Shown: positions 54,955 to 63,371 of the stretch, piece by piece
Position numbering within the stretch: position 1 is the first letter of the stretch
Layout: every line of letters begins with the position of its first letter
From: Aquisalinus flavus
Lineage (GTDB): Bacteria; Pseudomonadota; Alphaproteobacteria; Caulobacterales; Parvularculaceae
DNA: 64,000 nucleotides
Assembly (NCBI RefSeq): GCF_022559625.1
Contig: NZ_CP042288.1
Coordinates: 830,409-894,408, forward strand
Direction: 5' to 3'
Translations under genes and position numbers: made by a program
The notes under the pieces: generated by a model
Told to the model about the DNA's origin: nothing
Databases searched by the model: none
Seen by the model: the letters and a program-made list of their open reading frames with translations, nothing else

Positions 54955-55873
54955 GGCTCATACCCCTTCGGAACTCATCGTGCTTATTGCAGGCCCGACG
55001 GCGAGCGGCAAGTCCGCTGCGGCGCTGAGGCTCGCCGACGCGCTGGACGGAGAAATCGTCAATGCCGATGCGATGCAAGTCTATCGCGATCTCCGCACAC
55101 TGACGGCGCGGCCGGATGAGGCCGAGGAGGCGCAGGCGCCGCATCATCTCTACGGCGTGCTGGACGGGGCCGAGCGCTGCTCCGCCGGGCGCTGGGCGCG
55201 ACTGGCGGCAAGGGTCATCGACGAAATCAGGGGCAGGGGGCGCGTGCCGATCGTGGTCGGTGGCACGGGGCTCTATTTCAAGGCGCTGACCGAGGGGTTA
55301 TCGCCGATGCCGGATGTGCCGGAGGATATCCGTGGGCAGGGTAACCGTCTGTTCGACGCGGTCGGCGCGGCGGCATTCCGGCAGGCGGTCCTGTCCCGCG
55401 ATCCGGGTATGGCGCATCTGGAAGAGAATGACCGCCAGCGCCTGATCCGTGCCTGGGAAGTGCACGAGGCGACGGGCACGCCGCTTTCGGCGTGGCAGGG
55501 GCAGCCGCGTGAGGCTGTGGTCTCCGGCGAGTTCCGGCCCGCCGTGCTGCAGCCGCCTCGGGACGCGCTTTATGCGCGCTGTGACCAAAGGCTGGAGCAG
55601 ATGCTGCAGCGTGATGCGCTGAACGAGGTCCGCGCCCTGCTGGCGCGCAAGCTCGATCCGTCCCTGCCGGTGATGAAATCCCTCGGCGTGCCGGAGTTTG
55701 CCGCGCATCTTGCCGGGGAGCTGCCGCTGGATGAGGCGCTGGCGCTGGCGCAGCAGAACACCCGGCGGTTCGCCAAGCGCCAGATGACCTGGTTCCGGGG
55801 ACAGGAACCCGGCTGGCCGGTCTTCGAGACGGCAGATGATCTGGTCGAGGATCTCCTCTCTGCGTCGTCATGA
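54953..55873 (+). CDS. miaA: tRNA dimethylallyltransferase
   Basis: MiaA adds an isopentenyl group to A37 of tRNAs that read U-starting codons. The 306 residues begin MAHTPSELIVLIAGPTASGKS, with the P-loop at about 14-21, then the NADAMQVYRDL and GGTGLYFKAL motifs and a C-terminal RRFAKRQMTWFR. The start codon shares two bases with that of the divergent serB, and no alternative ATG lies before the P-loop. The open frame extends upstream through the serB antisense, which is not coding. Overlap makes the shared promoter region unusual. Confidence 0.95.
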   Translation: MAHTPSELIVLIAGPTASGKSAAALRLADALDGEIVNADAMQVYRDLRTLTARPDEAEEAQAPHHLYGVLDGAERCSAGRWARLAARVIDEIRGRGRVPIVVGGTGLYFKALTEGLSPMPDVPEDIRGQGNRLFDAVGAAAFRQAVLSRDPGMAHLEENDRQRLIRAWEVHEATGTPLSAWQGQPREAVVSGEFRPAVLQPPRDALYARCDQRLEQMLQRDALNEVRALLARKLDPSLPVMKSLGVPEFAAHLAGELPLDEALALAQQNTRRFAKRQMTWFRGQEPGWPVFETADDLVEDLLSASS

Positions 55874-55882
55874 AATAGTGGC

Positions 55883-55908
55883 TTGACTTATTAAGCCGCT
55901 CTTATTAG
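55883..55908 (+). promoter_or_regulatory. Likely promoter of the ilv leader
   Basis: TTGACT (55883-55888) is a good -35; TATTAG at 55903-55908 is a fair -10 but only 14 bp apart, so the true -10 may be a base or more further on. It lies just before the leader peptide and after the miaA stop. Confidence 0.4.
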
Positions 55909-55935
55909 CACCTTTGGCTAACAGGAGTGAAAAAC

Positions 55936-55986
55936 GTGCACTTTTCTATTCTCGTGGTGATGAGCGCTGGTGGCGGGCTGTCCTAG
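55936..55986 (+). CDS. ilv leader peptide
   Basis: A 16-residue frame starts with GTG eight bases after AGGAG and reads MHFSILVVMSAGGGLS. The central Ile-Leu-Val-Val run is what branched-chain amino acid attenuators use to sense charged tRNA-Ile, -Leu and -Val. It ends 27 bp before a strong intrinsic terminator upstream of ilvB. Stalling at this run at low amino acid supply would let an antiterminator form and the operon be read. An in-phase GTG three codons earlier lies too close to the ribosome site. Confidence 0.82.
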   Translation: MHFSILVVMSAGGGLS

Positions 55987-56013
55987 AAGACAGGTCCTCA
56001 ATCCAGCGCGTGC

Positions 56014-56039
56014 AAGGGTCTCAATCGAGACCCTTTTTT
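56014..56039 (+). terminator. Attenuator terminator before ilvB
   Basis: AAGGGTCTC-AATC-GAGACCCTT is a perfect 9-bp stem with a tetraloop, followed by a run of six T. It lies 69 bp before the ilvB start and after the leader peptide. Upstream segments around CTGTCCTAGAAGACAG form another hairpin that could be the pause structure. Confidence 0.85.
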
Positions 56040-56107
56040 ATTACCCCGAACCGGAAATTCATTTCTGTTGACCATAGTGACGCCCTGACCAGGCAGAGGA
56101 GACGACA

Positions 56108-57925
56108 ATGGCTGATGCGAGCAGCGCCCTGAAAGCGGCGGAAAAGCCGGAAACCGATACCCGCGAGACCCCCGAGATCATGACGGGTGCAGAGGTGGTG
56201 CTGCGCGCGCTCGTCGATCAGGGCGTGGACACGATTTTCGGCTATCCGGGCGGCGCTGTCCTGCCGATCTATGACGCGCTCCACCAGCAGGACAAGATCC
56301 GCCACCTGTTGATGCGTCATGAGCAGGGCGCCGGCCATGCGGCGGAGGGTTATGCCCGCTCCACCGGCAAGCCGGGGGTCGTTCTCGTCACCTCCGGCCC
56401 GGGCGCGACCAATGCGGTCACCCCGATTGCCGATGCGATGCTGGATTCGATCCCGCTGGTCGTCATCACCGGCCAGGTGCCGCGCGCGCTGATCGGGTCC
56501 GATGCGTTCCAGGAATGCGATACGGTCGGGATCACCCGGGCCTGCTGCAAGCATAATTATCTGGTCGATGATCCGGACAAGCTCGCTCATATCATCCATG
56601 AGGCATTCTATGTCGCGACCCATGGCCGGCCGGGCCCGGTCGTCATCGATATTCCCAAGGACGTCCAGTTTGCCGCGGCGAAATATGAAAAGCCCGGCCC
56701 GACCGCCGAGCACCGCACCTATCACCCCAAGGTCGATGCCAGCCCGGAGGCCGTCGCCGAGGCGATCCGCATGATGGCGAGCGCGTCGAAGCCTGTCTTC
56801 TATACCGGCGGCGGGGTCATCAATTCCGGCCCGGAGGCCGTCCGCCTGCTGAGGGAGCTGGTCCGCGCGACGGGCTTCCCCGTCACCTCGACGCTGATGG
56901 GGCTCGGGTCTTATCCCGCCTCCGACAGGCAGTGGCTGGGCATGTTGGGCATGCATGGCAGCTATGAAGCGAACAATGCGATGCATGATTGCGATCTGAT
57001 GATCTGCGTCGGCGCACGCTTCGATGACCGGGTCACCGGCAGGCTCGATGCGTTTTCGCCGACCAGCCGCAAGATCCATATCGATATCGATCCGTCCTCG
57101 ATCAACAAGAACGTCAAGGTCGACCTCGCCCTGATCGGCGATTGCGCCCATGTGCTGGAGGATATGGTCGAGGCGTGGAACGGTCTCGACCAGGACCGCA
57201 CGCGGCCCGACCTGACCGCGTGGTATGGCGAGATCGACGCATGGCGGGCAGTCAACAGTTTCAGCTATGAGAAGTCCGATGTCGCGATCAAGCCGCAATA
57301 TGCGATCGAGCGGCTGTACCAGCTGACCAAGGACCGCGACACTTACATCTCGACCGAAGTCGGCCAGCACCAGATGTGGGCGGCCCAGCATTACCATTTC
57401 GAGGAGCCGAACCGGTGGATGACCTCCGGCGGGCTCGGCACGATGGGCTATGGCCTGCCGGCGGCGTTCGGCATTCAGGCGGCGCATCCGGGGTCGCTGG
57501 TCATCGACATTGCCGGCGAGGCATCCGTCCAGATGACGATGCAGGAAATGTCGGCGGCCGTGCAGCACCGCATGCCGATCAAGATCTTTATCCTGAATAA
57601 TGAATATATGGGCATGGTGCGCCAATGGCAGCAATTGCTGCATGGCGGGCGCTATTCCCATTCCTATTCCGACGCGCTGCCGGACTTCGTCAAGATGGCG
57701 GAGGCGTTCGGTTGCCTCGGCCTGCGGGCGGAGACGCCGGACGAACTGGACGACAAGATCAGGGCGATGATCGACTATGATGGCCCGGTCCTGTTTGACT
57801 GCCGCGTCACGAAAGAAGAGAACTGCTTCCCGATGATCCCGTCGGGCAAGGCGCATAACGAAATGATCCTGCCCGGCGAGATCCGCGGTGACGAGATCAA
57901 TGATGACGGGAAGGTTCTGGTCTAA
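56108..57925 (+). CDS. ilvB: Acetolactate synthase, large subunit
   Basis: IlvB joins two pyruvates (or pyruvate and 2-ketobutyrate) using thiamine diphosphate, the first common step of Ile/Val/Leu synthesis. The 605 residues start with a variable lead, then TGAEVVLRALVDQGVDTIFGYPGGAVLP, the catalytic Glu in MRHEQGAGHAAEGYAR, and the TPP/Mg site GTMGYGLPAAFG, then LNNEYMGMVRQWQ. Regulation by the leader attenuator upstream is likely. The small subunit gene is not adjacent but 927 bp on, separated by two inserted genes. Confidence 0.96.
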   Translation: MADASSALKAAEKPETDTRETPEIMTGAEVVLRALVDQGVDTIFGYPGGAVLPIYDALHQQDKIRHLLMRHEQGAGHAAEGYARSTGKPGVVLVTSGPGATNAVTPIADAMLDSIPLVVITGQVPRALIGSDAFQECDTVGITRACCKHNYLVDDPDKLAHIIHEAFYVATHGRPGPVVIDIPKDVQFAAAKYEKPGPTAEHRTYHPKVDASPEAVAEAIRMMASASKPVFYTGGGVINSGPEAVRLLRELVRATGFPVTSTLMGLGSYPASDRQWLGMLGMHGSYEANNAMHDCDLMICVGARFDDRVTGRLDAFSPTSRKIHIDIDPSSINKNVKVDLALIGDCAHVLEDMVEAWNGLDQDRTRPDLTAWYGEIDAWRAVNSFSYEKSDVAIKPQYAIERLYQLTKDRDTYISTEVGQHQMWAAQHYHFEEPNRWMTSGGLGTMGYGLPAAFGIQAAHPGSLVIDIAGEASVQMTMQEMSAAVQHRMPIKIFILNNEYMGMVRQWQQLLHGGRYSHSYSDALPDFVKMAEAFGCLGLRAETPDELDDKIRAMIDYDGPVLFDCRVTKEENCFPMIPSGKAHNEMILPGEIRGDEINDDGKVLV

Positions 57926-58346
57926 TCCTTCGTGGCCCGGCTTTGCCGGGCACCTCAGGATGAGGAGTGAGTGGTGCAGGTTGTCGGCTTTGTTTACATG
58001 GTCCGGTGTGTGGACGGTAAATTTTATGTCGGGTCGCACCGCGGAAGTGATGTGATGAATAGGGTGCATGATCATAACAACGGGCTATTTCCGGCTGCCT
58101 TTACCTACAGGCGCCGACCGGTCGAGCTTGTATGGAGCGACTATTTTTATCGCTACGATGAAATGGTCACGACGGAACGAAAGCTGAAGGGTTGGTCACG
58201 AGCCAAAAAAGAAGCCCTTATAAGCGGCGATGAACGTATGCTGAAAATTCTCTCGAAGAGAAAGCAGTCCAGAGATGCCATCCTGCGTGGCTTACAGTCC
58301 CAGCCTCATCCTGAGGTGGCTGCGCAGCAGCCCACGAAGGACGAGG
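57926..58346 (+). mobile_element. GIY-YIG gene bounded by facing repeat units (locus D)
   Basis: Unit D1 (57926-57965, TCCTTCGTGGCCCGG...CACCTCAGGATGAGGA) follows the ilvB stop directly. Unit D2 (58304-58346, CCTCATCCTGAGGTGG...CCCACGAAGGACGAGG) faces it. They have the same orientation to each other as the pairs at loci A-C, but with 338 bp between them instead of 8-23 bp. The interval is filled by a GIY-YIG gene that is visibly AT-richer than the ilv genes. Reading it as one element is my inference. Confidence 0.7.
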
Positions 58347-58384
58347 CGGAGATTTATGGCTTAACCGCCAAAGGAGATGAATAA
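57971..58384 (+). CDS. GIY-YIG nuclease, single domain
   Basis: A 137-residue GIY-YIG endonuclease. The two motifs are VYM at 8-10 and YVG at 19-21. A catalytic Arg/His pair is in NRVHDHNNG, and the metal-binding Glu is in TERKLKGWS (about 73). Residues 113-126 (PHPEVAAQQPTKDE) are encoded by repeat unit D2, so the repeat is part of the reading frame. GAGGAGTGA, partly the end of unit D1, precedes two GTG starts (57971, 57974). The stop overlaps the next gene's ATG by one base. Small enzymes of this type may act on DNA ends or structures. Confidence 0.85.
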   Translation: MVQVVGFVYMVRCVDGKFYVGSHRGSDVMNRVHDHNNGLFPAAFTYRRRPVELVWSDYFYRYDEMVTTERKLKGWSRAKKEALISGDERMLKILSKRKQSRDAILRGLQSQPHPEVAAQQPTKDEAEIYGLTAKGDE

Positions 58385-58848
58385 TGCCGAATACCGGCGA
58401 TTACCTGTTTGTCGACAACACGCTCGACTGGGCGAAGGTGATGAACAACTGGGAAGGGCTGACGCCGGAGGCGTTCACCATCTATCTCGTCAACCGGTTC
58501 GGCGATGCCTTCCTGGTCGATCTCGACGGGGCGGTGCACATGCTCGATATCGGCGCGTGCAATTGCAAGAAGGTCGCGCGCAGCAAGGGCCAGTTCGTCG
58601 CGCTCTTGAACGAGCATTTCGGCAACTGGCTGATGGTCAACGCCACCGATGCCTGCGTCCAGCATGGCATGACGCTGGGGCAGGGCGAGTGTTATGGTTA
58701 CAAGGTGCCGCCCTTTCTCGGTGGCAAGATCGACCTGGGCAATATCTATGTGACGAAACTCGCGGATTATCACCAGAAGATGGGCCGTATCTATCAGAAG
58801 ATTAAGGACCTGCCGGACGGCACGACGGTCCAGATGGTTGGAGAATGA
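58384..58848 (+). CDS. Tdi1-type (DUF1851) immunity-like protein
   Basis: A 154-residue protein resembling the DUF1851/T6SS immunity protein Tdi1 family: FTIYLVNRFGDAFLVDLDGAV, then DIGACNCKKVA, and the C-terminal GECYGYKVPPFLGGKIDLGNIYVT and HQKMGRIYQKIKDLPDGT (given in part). In Agrobacterium Tdi1 neutralises a type VI DNase toxin; no toxin gene is seen here. AAAGGAG precedes the ATG, which overlaps the GIY-YIG stop by one base. It lies between ilvB and ilvN, 4 bp before ilvN. Confidence 0.72.
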   Translation: MPNTGDYLFVDNTLDWAKVMNNWEGLTPEAFTIYLVNRFGDAFLVDLDGAVHMLDIGACNCKKVARSKGQFVALLNEHFGNWLMVNATDACVQHGMTLGQGECYGYKVPPFLGGKIDLGNIYVTKLADYHQKMGRIYQKIKDLPDGTTVQMVGE

Positions 58849-58852
58849 CGCC

Positions 58853-59419
58853 GTGAGCAACACATCCGTATACGCGCCATCGGCCAAGCAGGAAGAACGC
58901 GAGAGCCAGACGATCGCCTGTATCGTCGATAACGAGCCGGGCGTTCTGGCGCGGGTCGTCGGGCTGTTTTCGGCCCGCGGCTACAATATCGAGAGCCTGA
59001 CCGTGGCCGAGACCGACGAGGCCAAGCACCGCTCGCGCATTACCATCGTGACCGATGGTACGCCGTCGATCCTTGAACAGATCGTGCTGCAGCTTGCCCG
59101 GCTGGTGCCGGTGCGCCGGGTCGGGGTCGTCACCGGCCACCCGCAGGCGCTGGAGCGCGAAATGGCGCTCTTTAAAGTTGTCGCCGAGGGCGAGAAGCGG
59201 GTCGAGGCGGCCCGCCTTGCCGATATCTTCCGCGCCAAGGTGGTCGATGTCTCGAACACCTCCTTCATCTTCGAGCTGACCGGCACGCGCGAGAAGATCG
59301 ACGCCTTCCGTGAGCTGATGAAGCCGCTCGGCCTGACCGACGTTTCGCGCACCGGCGTTCTGTCGATCAATCGCGGCCCGGAAGAGGGCATCGGCGACCG
59401 GAGAAGGACGGGGGACTGA
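58853..59419 (+). CDS. ilvN: Acetolactate synthase, small (regulatory) subunit
   Basis: IlvN gives the large subunit its feedback inhibition by valine. The 188 residues start at GTG 58853 after TGGAGAATG. The ACT domain is at about 18-90 (QTIACIVDNEPGVLARVVGLFS), with RGYNIESLTVAETD; the C-terminal part carries VEGEKRVEAARL-type and FELTGTREKIDAF segments of the family. It lies 4 bp after the Tdi1-like gene, so the ilvBN pair has been split by two genes. Confidence 0.95.
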   Translation: MSNTSVYAPSAKQEERESQTIACIVDNEPGVLARVVGLFSARGYNIESLTVAETDEAKHRSRITIVTDGTPSILEQIVLQLARLVPVRRVGVVTGHPQALEREMALFKVVAEGEKRVEAARLADIFRAKVVDVSNTSFIFELTGTREKIDAFRELMKPLGLTDVSRTGVLSINRGPEEGIGDRRRTGD

Positions 59420-59483
59420 GTTCAATCATTTTCGAAAATTGCCCGAGGCACCGAGCGACGGGGCAGGGCGCAGACAGAGGTAA

Positions 59484-60512
<1,029 letters not shown>

Positions 60513-60577
60513 CGTGCCGCATATGTGTTTGACCTCGTGCCGGACCATGCAAGAATGGTCCGGCAGACAGGGCGGAC

Positions 60578-62371
60578 ATGACGGAAATTCAGACTTTTAT
60601 CGATAGCAACAGCGCGTGGCTGGGGCTGATCATCCTCGGCGTCGTCTTTGCCGGCTTCGTCACCGAGCGCTATGCGCCGGCGGTGATCGCCGTTGCCGGG
60701 GCGGCTGTCTTCGCGGTGCTCGGCTATCTGCCGATCGAGGACTTCCTCGGCGTGTTCTCGAATGCGGCACCGATCACTATCGGGGCGATGTTCATCCTGT
60801 CCGGTGCGCTGGTCAGGACCGGTTTGCTGGAGGCCGCCGCGCGGCAGGTGCTGCAGGTGGCGGGACCGCATCCGCGGCTTGCCATTGCCGGCGTGTTCCT
60901 CGCCGCGCTGGTCGCGTCGGCCTTCATGAACAATACGCCGGTCGTGCTGGTGCTGGTGCCGATCGTCATCCAGCTCGCCGCGGCGACGAAGACACCGGCC
61001 AAGAAGCTGCTCATCCCGCTGTCCTATGTCGCGATCCTCGGCGGCTCCTGCACGCTGATCGGCACGTCCACAAACTTGCTGGTCGACGGTGTCGCCCGGG
61101 ACATGGGCATGGAGCCGTTCGGCATTTTCGAGATTTCGCTCTATGGCATTGCTGCAGCTGTCGTTGGCGTGCTGTCGCTGGCCGTGATGCAATTCCTGCT
61201 GCCGAAGGATCAGCGCATGCCCGCGCTGGGTGCGGAGAAGGACGATCTCGCGCTTCTCACCGACCTTCGCGTGCGGCAGAACTCCTCGGCCATCGACAAG
61301 CCGGTCGCCGAGGTCAAGGAGCTGATGCCGCGCGGGCTGACGGTGAAGGCGGTGCGGCGCAAGGGCCAGCCGATCAAGGATATGCCGGTCGATGAAATCG
61401 TCTTGCAGGCCGGCGACCGGCTGAGCGTTTCCGTGACGACGGACGAGCTTCTGACCCTGCGCGGCAGCAAGACCTTCCAGGTCGGCATCACGGGCAGACC
61501 CCTCGATGGCGAGGACACGATCGTGATCGAGGCGGTCGTGCCGGCGAACCGGATATCGACCGGCCGGATCGTGCGTGGCCTGCCGCTGCTGTCGCGCCTG
61601 AGGGTGCGGGTGCTGGGTGTCGGGCGTTTTGGCGCCGCGCCGGGGCCCGATCTGGAAACGCTGCAATTGAAACCCGGCGATCGGCTGTTGATCGAGGGCC
61701 AGCCCGAAGCCATTGCCGAGATCGTCGACGGCTCGGAAGTCGTCAACGTGTCAGAGCCCGCCGCACGGGCCTATCGCCGGGGCAGGGCACCGATTGCGGC
61801 GGCGGCGATTGCCGGTGTCGTCGGGCTGGCAGCGCTCAACGTGATGCCGATTGCCGGGCTGGCGCTGATCGCCGTGGCCGTGATCCTGGTGACCCACTGC
61901 CTCGATGCGCGCGAGGCGTGGAGCACGATCGATGGCGACGTCCTTGTGCTGATCGTCGGTATGCTCGCCATCGGCACGGCCCTGCAGCAGTCCGGCTCGG
62001 TCGACCTGATCGTCTCTGCCGTCAGTCCGCTGATCGCCGATGCCTCGCCCCTGGTCGTGCTGCTGGCGATCTATTTCCTGACCTCGATCCTGACAGAGAC
62101 AGTGACCAATAACGCCGTTGCCGTGATCATCACCCCGCTGGCGATCGCGCTGGCGGCGGAGCTGGGAATCGAGCCGCGGGCGCTGGTCATCGCGGTGATG
62201 TTCGGCGCGAGCGCGAGCTTTGCGACGCCCGTGGGCTATCAGACCAACACGATCATCTATGCGGCCGGGAATTACCGTTTCACCGACTTTCTGCGCATCG
62301 GCATACCGATGAATATCATCGTCGGCATCGTCGTCTGTCTTGCGCTGGCGGCGGGCTTCAATGTGACCTGA
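60578..62371 (+). CDS. SLC13/DASS permease with paired TrkA-C domains
   Basis: A 597-residue membrane protein with spans in two blocks around a soluble middle (about 200-390). That middle reads as two TrkA-C/RCK-C domains (RRKGQPIKDMPVDEIVLQAGDRL and LRVRVLGVGRFG...LKPGDRLLIEG), typical of SLC13-type transporters that sense ligands. Motifs ASAFMNNTPVVLVLVPI and TSILTETVTNNAVAVIITPL give the repeated SNT/TNT sodium-binding features. Substrate may be sulfate, dicarboxylate or citrate. It is 65 bp after ilvC with its own weak ribosome site. Confidence 0.9.
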   Translation: MTEIQTFIDSNSAWLGLIILGVVFAGFVTERYAPAVIAVAGAAVFAVLGYLPIEDFLGVFSNAAPITIGAMFILSGALVRTGLLEAAARQVLQVAGPHPRLAIAGVFLAALVASAFMNNTPVVLVLVPIVIQLAAATKTPAKKLLIPLSYVAILGGSCTLIGTSTNLLVDGVARDMGMEPFGIFEISLYGIAAAVVGVLSLAVMQFLLPKDQRMPALGAEKDDLALLTDLRVRQNSSAIDKPVAEVKELMPRGLTVKAVRRKGQPIKDMPVDEIVLQAGDRLSVSVTTDELLTLRGSKTFQVGITGRPLDGEDTIVIEAVVPANRISTGRIVRGLPLLSRLRVRVLGVGRFGAAPGPDLETLQLKPGDRLLIEGQPEAIAEIVDGSEVVNVSEPAARAYRRGRAPIAAAAIAGVVGLAALNVMPIAGLALIAVAVILVTHCLDAREAWSTIDGDVLVLIVGMLAIGTALQQSGSVDLIVSAVSPLIADASPLVVLLAIYFLTSILTETVTNNAVAVIITPLAIALAAELGIEPRALVIAVMFGASASFATPVGYQTNTIIYAAGNYRFTDFLRIGIPMNIIVGIVVCLALAAGFNVT

Positions 62372-62418
62372 GAGAGAATCTCCCTAAGGCTTTAAAGCAG
62401 TTGTCCAAGGAGATGGTG

Positions 62419-63177
62419 ATGACCCGATCTGTAATCAGCCTTGCCGTGAGTGCGTCAAGCATTGTCGTTCTGTGCGCAGGCGCCGGTCAGGCGCTGGCGC
62501 AGGAAGAAGACGGCGAGGGCTGGAGCGGATCGGTCGAATTTTCCGCCGCGAGCGCCACCGGCAATTCCGAAACGCTCAATGTCGGCCTTGCGACGGAGGT
62601 CAAGAACGAGGTCGGTCGCTATATCCACCTGGTCAAGGCGGCGTTCAACTATGCCGAAGCCGGCGAGATCGAGACGCAGAACAATCTCCAGCTTTCCTAT
62701 GAGCTCGATGTACAGTTGCGCGACCGCACCTATGCCTATGGTCGCGTGCAATATGACCAGGACGAGTTTTCGGGGTTCGAGAACCGCGTCTTCGTCGGCG
62801 GCGGCATCGGGCACTACCTGATCGAGGATGAGGGCGCGACCTGGAAAATCGAGGCAGGGCCGGGCTATCGCTATTCCATGCTGGAAGAGCCGGACCCCGT
62901 GCCGATGGATTTCGAGGATTCCGAGAGCGAGTTCGCGATCTATGCCTCCAGCGAGTATGAGCGCCTGATCCGCGAGGGTGTGCAGTTCACGCACCTGCTG
63001 GAGTCGACCTATACGCAGTCGAACACCAGCCTGAAGACTGTCGCTGCACTGACGACGAAGCTGACGGACAGCCTGTCATCGAAGGTTTCCTATGAAGTGC
63101 GTTACGAGACGGATCCGCCAGCCGGCAATGAAAACACGGACACCTTGCTGAAAGCCTCTATTCTATTCGGGTTCTAG
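62419..63177 (+). CDS. DUF481 outer-membrane beta-barrel protein, copy 1
   Basis: A 252-residue exported protein with a signal peptide (about 4-25, cleavage after ALAQ). DUF481 features are EGWSGSVEFSAASATGNSETLNVGL, the alternating YVRVQYDQDEFSGFENR strand, AGPGYRYS and the terminal aromatic (LLKASILFGF), which all fit an outer-membrane barrel. The family is sometimes called YdiY-like and may handle salt-induced stress; function is unproved. AAGGAG precedes the ATG at 62419. It has a similar, later gene 195 bp downstream. Confidence 0.85.
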   Translation: MTRSVISLAVSASSIVVLCAGAGQALAQEEDGEGWSGSVEFSAASATGNSETLNVGLATEVKNEVGRYIHLVKAAFNYAEAGEIETQNNLQLSYELDVQLRDRTYAYGRVQYDQDEFSGFENRVFVGGGIGHYLIEDEGATWKIEAGPGYRYSMLEEPDPVPMDFEDSESEFAIYASSEYERLIREGVQFTHLLESTYTQSNTSLKTVAALTTKLTDSLSSKVSYEVRYETDPPAGNENTDTLLKASILFGF

Positions 63178-63195
63178 ACGCGCCGGCGCAGTGCT

Positions 63196-63237
63196 GCCAT
63201 TGACCGTTCAATGGCCCGGTCATCAGCGGGCTGATGA
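63196..63237 (+). terminator. Double hairpin after DUF481 copy 1
   Basis: GCCATTGA-CCGT-TCAATGGC is a perfect 8-bp stem, and 4 bp later TCATCAG-CGGG-CTGATGA is a perfect 7-bp stem. They lie 19 bp past the stop. No long T-run follows; together they likely end or stabilise the transcript. Confidence 0.5.
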
Positions 63238-63371
63238 TGATGATTACATTCAAACTTACAGAAGTTTCATTACGTTATTTTATAGAATTTCCGCTTCCCT
63301 CCTGACACCGCTGCTGGCACAAATCAAATGTGGCAGAATAAGGGCAACAATAAAAACGGAGGACCGTTGAG

